A stretch of DNA of 64,000 nt from Diplodia intermedia (Eukaryota; Ascomycota; Dothideomycetes; Botryosphaeriales; Botryosphaeriaceae). The stretch is taken from contig JAKEKT010000026.1 in assembly GCA_021495925.1 (NCBI GenBank), forward strand, positions 62,001 through 126,000, in the 5' to 3' direction. The notes below the pieces were generated by a model. The model worked only from the letters and a program-made list of their open reading frames with translations, was not told the DNA's origin and did no database searches. Positions 57,194 through 64,000 of this stretch are shown here, in pieces. The position numbers and the translations under genes were made by a program. Numbering within the stretch: the first letter of the stretch is position 1; each line of letters starts with the position of its first letter.

Positions 57194-58155
57194 CTACTGG
57201 CGCTGGTACGTGACCTTCATGGGCTGGTTGTCATCGCCAAGCGCCATTCCAGCAGTAGCCTCCTTGGCGCTGATGGCACCAGCCTCGGCCTCATATTCAA
57301 CGAAGGCAATGCCACTGCGACCAGGCACCACACGGACTTCCTTGAAGCCCTCGAAACGACCGAAGATGGCTGAGAGAGCCTCGACATCGTATCCGTCGGG
57401 GAGGTTCTGGACGAAGAGAATCTTGTTCGGCGGGAGGTACTCGTCAGGAATGACAGCGGCCGCACCACCGGTGGACTTGAGGCCGGCACCGCGAGCCTTC
57501 TGAACTGGACGGTTCGACTCGGCGGGAGCGCCGGCGGGCCGCTTCATCTTCTTCTGAGCCTCCTGCGCCTCGAGCGCTTGCTTTCTTTCTACAAAGATTG
57601 GTAAGTAAGAACCGTTCGCGTACCATGCTACACAGTTGAAGACGCTGTGGAGGCCATGAGGGCGATAATCCATCTGAGCCCGCTGTGCAATGGGAACATC
57701 ATAGACGGAATACCTTTCTCAGCCAGGCGGTGGCGCTTGTGAGCCTCGAAGTCCTCCTCATTGCCCTCACGCTTGACGATGGCGTCGCTGCGCGTGCGGG
57801 CATAGTCCAGCTTCATAGGTTTGTCAAAGACGTCGAAGTCCTGCAGTTCCTCGATGGCGCGTGCGGCCGACTCTAAGCTGTCGAAGACGATAAAGGCCTG
57901 CCCCTTCGCCTTGAGGTTCTTGGCGGCCCGGATATCGAGAATGGTGCCATATTCCTCGAAGATCTCGCGCAGGGTGTCCTTGAGGGTGTCAAGCTTGATG
58001 TGCTCTTCGAGGTTCTTGACCTGCGTCGCGTGTCAGATGTGCCGTGGAAGAAGAGAATTGCGCGCCATACGTAAACACTATTGGCTTGTCAGCAAGGAAC
58101 GGGACCACATAGAAGGCAACACATACGTGCAGTTAGGCGGGGTTGAGGTCGCCAT
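57194..58155 (-). CDS. U2 small nuclear ribonucleoprotein B'' (two RRM)
   Basis: Four exons, 58127-58155, 58071-58077, 57714-58020 and 57194-57588, give 245 residues. RRM1: TVYVKNLEEHIKLDTLKDTLREIFEEYGTILDIRA..GQAFIVFDSLESAARAI, then the PMKLDYARTRSDAIVKREG extension typical of the U1A/U2B'' group. A Lys/Ala-rich linker follows, and RRM2: KILFVQNLPDGYDVEALSAIFGRFEGFKEVRVV..GIAFVEYEAEAGAISAKEATAGM. The protein binds U2 snRNA stem-loop IV with U2A'. Exon 2 is only 7 nt (TGTTTAC) and codes the VY of the RNP2 strand; both its flanking introns have proper GTATG/AG signals. The stop lies 171 bp from the convergent VMA8 stop. Confidence 0.94.
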
Positions 58156-58905
58156 TGTGAGGGCGTTCTGGTTGACAAAGCTGTTCTGTCGGTCGTGGAA
58201 GGCGGGAAGCTGCAAGGTGCTGGGCTCGACTTGGAAGGTTGAAGCGACGCGCTAAACGAGATGCGCGATCACGTGGGTCACGGACTTCTCTTTTCTCTCA
58301 CCTTCTTTCCACCATTGCCTTCTCTTTAGTAATGGTATGTATCACTGTCGGAAGAGAACTTGCCAAAGCTACTTGCGCCGGTTTATTATCTCTACGGTAA
58401 AGCTCGCCCCCTTCCTGTATGCCTAATCTCCACGGACCGCGCCGGGCCAGCGCACGTATCACAAGCTTTTATAGTCACCTACACTACCGGCGCCAGCCGT
58501 CGAAGAATGTCCACCCGCTCCGTCTGCCTCCTATTCTTCCACTCATTGTATGCAATCCTAGCCTACAGAACTGCTTTGAACAAAGGAATGCTTCTTACAG
58601 GAAGCAGTAAAGCATGTATGCACAGTGCTGCTCGGCAAAGATCTGTGCATCGCACGGCCAAAAATCAAAACGTACAACAGCCAGGATTCCCCAATGGTCA
58701 CCCACTTTAGTACGGCTCGGAAAGCCCTATATTCTGCGACCTATGATCATACATGGCAGTCAATTTCATTGTTTGGGCACATATAGACGAGGAAAAGCTT
58801 CAGTCCTTAATGGACCAGAAGGCACGCCATGAAAAAAAAAAAAAAGGCAAAAAACTGATTGCCCTCTGTAGATGCTTCCACTGCTTCGTAGCGACGGCCT
58901 CATGG
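58156..58905. other. intergenic 750 bp, no gene supported
   Basis: This holds the promoter of the U2 B'' gene and the 3' region of the NmrA-like gene. There is a run of 13 A at about 58,832. Nothing else stands out. Confidence 0.5.
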
Positions 58906-59859
58906 TTAAGCCAACCCCAACGCTACCTCGATCGACTTTCTCTCTCGCTGAGCGAACTCGTCCCAAGACCTCAAATGCACGCCGTAGCTCTTCAACTCAT
59001 TCAAGTCGACCGTCACACGAAACTCGTTCCGGAACAGCTCCGACTCAACGAGGACGGTCCTCTGAGCCGCAAGCTCCTCGTCGGATAATTGCACCACCTT
59101 CACTTGCTTCCTGCCGTCGACGGCGTCCGTCAGCTTCTTGGCAATCTGCGGCATGGTCAGGTGTGCGCTCGCGAGGGGCACTATCTTGTCTTGCCACTGC
59201 CCGTGCTCGACGAGAGCCCGCGCAGCAAACTGGCCGATGGTGTCGGGGTCCAGACACGACAGCTTCATGTCCGGGTCGAGCGCGGTGCGCAGCTCGCCCG
59301 CCGTGGCGAGGCTCGGGTATATGGCCGCTGCGACGGGGGCGGTGAAGTTGGTGAAGAACATGGCGGGCCGGAGAACCGTGCTGCCGTTTGCGAACCCCGC
59401 CGCCAGCGTCTCGTCTTCGATCGCCTTCTTGGAGCGCATGTACCACGCCATACCTGGCCAGGCGTCCAGCTCCGCGTGGGCGCGCTCGCTCCCTAAGATG
59501 GATGCGGAGCTGTAAACGGCACGGGTGATGGTGCCCGCCCTCTTGCAGGCGGCCAGGATGGCACGAGCGTGGCGTAGCTCGGTGTCTGGAGCATCTTTGC
59601 TGGGCATGACGTTGATGAAAACGGCGGTGCAGGCCTTTGCGGCGGCGTCAATGGATGGTCCGTCGTCGAAATTGCCGGCGAAGAGTTTGACGGAAGGACT
59701 TAGGGAGGCCAGAGCCTTGGAGCCGTCCGATGTAGGGTCTCGGACAAGAGCGTGAATAGTCACGCCAATGTTGCGGTCAGATGCGATTTCAAGGAGAGCG
59801 CGGATAGTCGCGCCACCTTGACGGCCGGTTGCACCCGTCACCAGGATAGTGTGCGCCAT
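58906..59859 (-). CDS. NmrA-like NAD(P)-binding protein (atypical SDR)
   Basis: This is a single exon of 317 residues from the ATG at 59859. A longer in-frame start at 60021 is unlikely because the Rossmann fold begins immediately: MAHTILVTGATGRQGGATIRALLE, with the NmrA form GATGxQGG of the glycine motif at residues 8-14. VTIHALVRDP, GNFDDGPSIDAAAKACTAVFINVMP, AVYSSAS and MRSKKAIEDETLAAGFANGSTVLRPAMFFTNF follow in family order. These proteins sense or use NADP(H); a few act as regulators, such as NmrA on the nitrogen factor AreA, but most have no assigned role. The catalytic YxxxK of true SDR enzymes is replaced by a YMRSKK context. A 22-bp triplicate repeat sits just upstream. Confidence 0.88.
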   Translation of the reverse strand: MAHTILVTGATGRQGGATIRALLEIASDRNIGVTIHALVRDPTSDGSKALASLSPSVKLFAGNFDDGPSIDAAAKACTAVFINVMPSKDAPDTELRHARAILAACKRAGTITRAVYSSASILGSERAHAELDAWPGMAWYMRSKKAIEDETLAAGFANGSTVLRPAMFFTNFTAPVAAAIYPSLATAGELRTALDPDMKLSCLDPDTIGQFAARALVEHGQWQDKIVPLASAHLTMPQIAKKLTDAVDGRKQVKVVQLSDEELAAQRTVLVESELFRNEFRVTVDLNELKSYGVHLRSWDEFAQRERKSIEVALGLA

Positions 59860-59880
59860 CTCTTTCTTTAGATGTGGACT

Positions 59881-59946
59881 GAGGAGGTTGTGATAGTGGA
59901 CCGAGGAGGTTATGATAGTAGACCGAGGAGGTTGTGATAGAGGTCT
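59881..59946. repeat. 22-bp tandem repeat, three copies, upstream of the NmrA-like gene
   Basis: Three head-to-tail units (59881-59902, 59903-59924, 59925-59946) of the form GAGGAGGTTGTGATAGTGGACC differ at a few bases. They occupy 22-87 bp upstream of the ATG, that is, the leader or core promoter. Confidence 0.8.
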
Positions 59947-60730
59947 GTAGCGGGAACATAGACTAGGCGGGATGCTAACATCTGCATCTTCCAGTGAGGG
60001 GTTGTGATGTTTTGTCAGCAACGAATCCTACGCCGATCTTGTGACGTGGCCGGTAAGACGGAGTTCGGATGCTCCGTTGGCTTTATTCAGACAGGAAGGA
60101 GTAGGGCCCTAGCATGGTATTCAAATATAGTCAAGAGATCTTTTTCGACGGAGCAATATGTTCTGAGACCTATGGATGCCCATGGAATTTGAAGAAATGC
60201 GCGTGGATTGATAAAAGTTTTTTGTCTGTTCAATACGCGAAAGAGCAAAACTCACCATCCCAGGTTTGCCGTCTGGACGTTTTCACGCTTCGAAAGAGCT
60301 GTCTATAGTCATATATGAGTACTCAGTGCAGTTTTATGGTGGTTTCCAAGATGTCGACATGGTAGTGGCTGCAGTGCCATACTAAGCACTGAATAGAGAA
60401 GGTCTTAGGGCACCTGATTGGCGAAGCAACATTTTGATACCCCTTCGCCGTTGGACTATCATAATCTGCCTTCTTTTTTCTCTCACAACTGCTCTGAAAA
60501 AGTAAAACACGCCTGACATCAGGTTTTCCGCCTTCTAGCGGCGCCTTTAAAGTTGACCAACTCCTTCTTATGCGGCCAGGATGACTGAGCAAAGACTATC
60601 ACAGCATGGACAACCAAACCACAGAGCCGTTATATGTTCAAGAGCTTGATTGTACACTCGCCACACGAGCAGCGGGGTTTACAATACACGAAGCGTTTCA
60701 GCGACCATTAACGGACTTTCTGAACAAACA
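59947..60730. other. intergenic, no gene supported
   Basis: This 784-bp gap lies between the NmrA-like upstream repeat and the TBCD stop. It is AT-balanced with many stops. No repeat or RNA is recognised. Confidence 0.5.
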
Positions 60731-63700
60731 TCAGACTACCTGAGCCTTTATCCCATCTGCTATGCCCTTCAAATTCTTCGACGGCTGCGACCAATCGTGC
60801 CCTTTCAGCTCTTCATTTGCCGAGACCACAAACAATGTCTCCGCGGTCATGACACGGACCTGCCACCCATGAAAGTCAGTCACAATTGATAATCGCGTTG
60901 AACGCCTTGACCAACCTTCGGGAAGGGATGCAATAGCATGCTTGCCAGCTTCGTCCGTACGTCCTGGTGGATGGCAGGAATATCCGCGAGACCCCTGTAC
61001 ACGTCGAGCGCGAGGTTGAGCTTCTGCATATTGTTGGATTTGAAATGGGCTTTTTGCACAAGCGACAGGAGATTGCGCCATCTGCAACACAGAGCAATGA
61101 GGGACAGAACGTTAGCATGTGTATCTTCAAGATGCAGGGCAGAAGTGTAAGGTGGACAGCGTACTTGAAGCTACTTCCGACGAGCCGCTGCAACACCTGA
61201 GCGTCAAGTAGGAACGCCAAAACCTCGAGCAATGGTACAATGATTCGGTCGTTAGAAAGGTGAGTCTTGCAGACTTCCAAGATTGTGTTTGCCACATGAA
61301 GGAGAGAAAATCTCTCATCCTCGGTTGGAAGCGCTTGAAGGCGCTCAACAAGCGCAAGTCTTGAGGCTTGGACGACCGATTCAGAGCCCATGCCTGCGGA
61401 GCTGATATATCCTTCCACGATTGCGAGCCTCGTAGACTCAGCTGTGTTCGTATCAAAGTATTCAATGGCGCGTGTGAAGTACTCATGAGATGATATCCCA
61501 GTGGCGGTGAGCTCAGCTTCGCTTTATTGGGTGTCAGTGGCTTTCTTTACATAATCTGATGCAGGTGACTCACGTATCAAAGTACCCTTTCCCATTGTGT
61601 TGCAAACATGAAGCTGCCCTCAATCTCACCTTGTCAAGCTTTTCCAATGACAACCTCGTTACGTCGGCGAGAACCCGTGGCTCCTGCTCAAGGCCAGCAA
61701 GTAGACCATACTTCCAGGCGCTGTCTACAGCATTGAGACCTTCCAGCCGAACAAGCGAACCAACATCGCCACGCTCGTTGATGGTGTAGTCATTCAGTGC
61801 TGTTATGAGCGCATCCGATATTCTGGAGTTCAGTGAGCTTCCAGCAGCCACTGCTACAGCCTCGAAGACCAATTGCAAGCTCTGGAGTGCAACCACACGT
61901 GCCTCAATTTCAATTTTCTCTGTGCATCGAGAGGTCAAAAGCTCGATGATCCGCGCGCGGTCGGCTTTGTCCGTGACTGCTCCGTAGATTGCTCCAATGG
62001 CAATAGCATAACCAGAGTCACGTACAGCAGTCCTGACATTTGCCGACTTGAGATGGTTCAGCCATGAATGTACCTCTTCTCTCCGATCGTCAGCATTTAG
62101 GAATAGAGAGACATTGGCAACCGCCGAGGGCACGGTGCGAAGGACAGATTCCTCTGTACGACCGAGACAGAGCCGTAAGGGAGCCATGGCAAGTCTCTTC
62201 GAGAAAGGGACCGGGAGGAAGGAGATGTCGTCGCCCAAGCTATTGGTAAGGCCGGCTAGGGCAGCAATGAAAGTGCAGATGGCAGAAGCTGTTAGTTCCG
62301 GCCGAAGTGCTGGAGAAGTGAACACCCGCTCGGGAAGGTCGAGTTGGCCGTCGAGAAGACTCCACAGCCCAGCAATTTCCGCAACTTCTGGCCCTTGTAG
62401 AGGGGTCGGCTGCCCGATGGAGTGCTCCAAGTCTGAAGTATGCCGGCGGCCGCTTTCCGTTACCAAAGATGCTAACGATAGAATTAAACCGTGACGCTCT
62501 TCAACATCTCGGACATGGAGCTTGCGCAGCTGATTGCGGACACGCTCAACCATGGTCTTGACGGTGTTGAACGGCTGGATGGTACTTAAGCGGCCTATGG
62601 CGTTTGCAGTCGAAACTCTGGAAGGTGTGTCAGGCGACCCAATACCTCGCCATCCAAGCAACCCGGCAGACAAGGAATCCCAGTAGATCTGGCCCAATTG
62701 CGCGGCATTGAAGCCAACCTGACTGATGGCACGATCACGCAATCCGACAGCGTGAAAGTCGACGATCTGGACAAGAGGAATACCTTCAAGTACTGTATTG
62801 GGGTGTCTCCCGATAAGTTCCTGAAGCGCGGCGGAAGATCCCCGACGGATATTCCCAGCAGGATCCAAGCATGCAGCAACCAAGAGTTCAATGGCCAGGA
62901 TCTGGGGGATAGACAGCGCCTGGTCGTGTCCTCCCGCAGCACGGATGGAAGTTGTGCTCACCAAGAGAAGTTCATTTGTGGTGTATCTTCTTGACACGGC
63001 CCAAATGCCGAAACAGGCAGCATCCCGGACGTTCGTGCCAATAGAACCTCCGGTGGCAGAGCGCTGTTCGAATGTGAGAGCGAGGAGCAGAGCGTTGAGG
63101 ATGTCGGGAAGTTGATCGGTGGATGGCGCTCTCCGGTAGAGCAGTTGAGAGAGTGCAAGCGTGAGGCCATGCCAGCGAAGAGCATTGACAGCGCTGAGAT
63201 TCCTGGCAGAGCCTTCCCACAACACGTCTTCATTGAGACAGCCCAGAATAGCCTCGATGACTTCGGCACCAAGTTCCGGCTCGAGCTTCATGGTGATGAC
63301 ACTGAGTGCCTTGCTTGCTGCATACCTTACAGGGGAGTCTCCGTCACCGACGGTTTGCAGCAAGAAATCTATGACCTCCTCCAATAGCGCAGACGAGTCC
63401 TCAGGCGAATCAGATTGTAAGTAGTGAGTGACGATATGGCGGAACGTCTTGATAACAAGCTTTCTCGCAACAGCGGACGATTTGACAAATTCAAGATTTC
63501 CCTGGTTGACGATGAAATCACATGCCTTGTAGATATCCATGAGGAAATCTCCCAGTTCGTCCTTGTTCGCGGATGCAACAAGACCACTCAGAAAAGTCAA
63601 GACACCCAGACAGGTGTGGATATCAGACACGCTCTCGGTCGTGCTGCTGAAGAACGACAAAGCCCATTTGACGAGAGACTCCAGCAGGCCTACTTTGCGC

Positions 63701-64000
63701 ATGTCGGGCCGTAAAGACAGTCGCACAAGGAGGCCTGCAGCAGCATCGCGCTCCCGCGTCGCGCATTTGAGATGGTCAATGCATATCGGAATGATTCGGT
63801 TTACGACGCCGGGTAAATTATCCGGCAGGGTGATGCCAGTACGCTGGTGGGCGGTTGCAGCAGGCTGGCCAGATGATATTGAGGCCAAGTCGAAAGGAGC
63901 AAGCATGAGATGTGAGAGCCAAAGCAAGGCTACAAATTTCTCTTCCCAGACGAGAAACTCGCCACCAAGTCCTTTCTCGAAGTGGTCAAGGATGGGCTCC
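60731..64000 (-). CDS. tubulin-folding cofactor D, 3' part (5' end beyond window)
   Basis: Visible exons are 61574-64000 (open to the window edge), 61165-61521, 60916-61081 and 60731-60859, together about 1,025 residues. The visible start reads EPILDHFEKGLGGEFLVWEEKFVALLWLSHLMLAPFDLASIS, a cofactor D signature. HEAT/ARM-like helices follow throughout: RDAAAGLLVRLSLRPDMRK, VRYAASKALSVITMKL, VRDAACFGIWAVSRRY and DKVRLRAASCLQ. The final exons give LALDVYRGLADIPAIHQDVRTKLASMLLHPFPK and VRVMTAETLFVVSANEEL. Cofactor D captures beta-tubulin and, with cofactors C and E, assembles or disassembles the alpha/beta dimer. Introns are short and canonical (GTGAGT, GTACGC, GTTGGT donors). Roughly 150-200 N-terminal residues are missing. 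Confidence 0.92.

Noticed and set aside
31332..59859. Functional pairing of the NirA-like regulator with the NmrA-like protein as a nitrogen-control unit
   Set aside because: They are about 25 kb apart with housekeeping genes between, and NmrA-like proteins are a large family mostly unrelated to nitrogen control.
1..64000. Secondary-metabolite gene cluster
   Set aside because: An oxidoreductase, a zinc-cluster regulator and an NmrA-like protein occur, but no polyketide synthase, peptide synthetase, terpene synthase or prenyltransferase is present and they are not clustered.

Overview
The window is nuclear DNA of a filamentous ascomycete (Pezizomycotina; Dothideomycetes is my guess and is not proven). 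The signs are short introns of about 45-70 nt with GTRNGT donors, a Zn2Cys6 regulator, a GH92 mannosidase, fungal housekeeping proteins, and one transposon saturated with C-to-T mutations of the repeat-induced point mutation (RIP) type. I rebuilt gene models by joining exons at splice signals and checking reading phase. Most coordinates below are outer coding bounds, with exon limits in the evidence.

Layout: 1-703 is the 3' end of a hexokinase-family gene. From 1.1 to 11.1 kb, five minus-strand genes follow: an MDR oxidoreductase, a secreted GH92 alpha-mannosidase, a coiled-coil protein, a disordered basic/acidic protein, and an orphan protein. From 11,419 to 17,164 lies a complete but dead Ty1/Copia LTR retrotransposon on the minus strand, with 197-bp LTRs and an intact 5-bp target duplication (GCGGG). 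From 18.5 to 29.2 kb come a flavin/PNPOx-like protein (-), GPN2 (-) and BUB3 (+) sharing a promoter, a multi-pass membrane protein (-), and a membrane-anchored monothiol glutaredoxin (+). From 31.3 to 42.1 kb lie a NirA/NIT4-like zinc-cluster regulator, a SNF2-RING ATPase and a vacuolar-type Ca2+/H+ exchanger, all minus. From 44.3 to 58.2 kb lie an arrestin-like protein (+), PRP22 (+), a short conserved protein (-), SYF1 (-), V-ATPase subunit D (+) and U2 B'' (-). From 58.9 to 64 kb lie an NmrA-like protein (-) and the 3' part of tubulin cofactor D (-, running off the window).

The genes are mostly unrelated housekeeping functions, with no biosynthetic cluster. The one functional grouping is splicing: PRP22, SYF1 and U2 B'' within 12.4 kb. 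U2 B'' and its convergent neighbour VMA8 each carry a microexon (7 nt and 11 nt), and two other genes carry probable GC-AG introns. I found no convincing tRNA, rRNA or CRISPR. I did not find an obviously new system. The most informative regions are the retrotransposon, whose RIP tract ends inside both LTRs, and the microexon genes.
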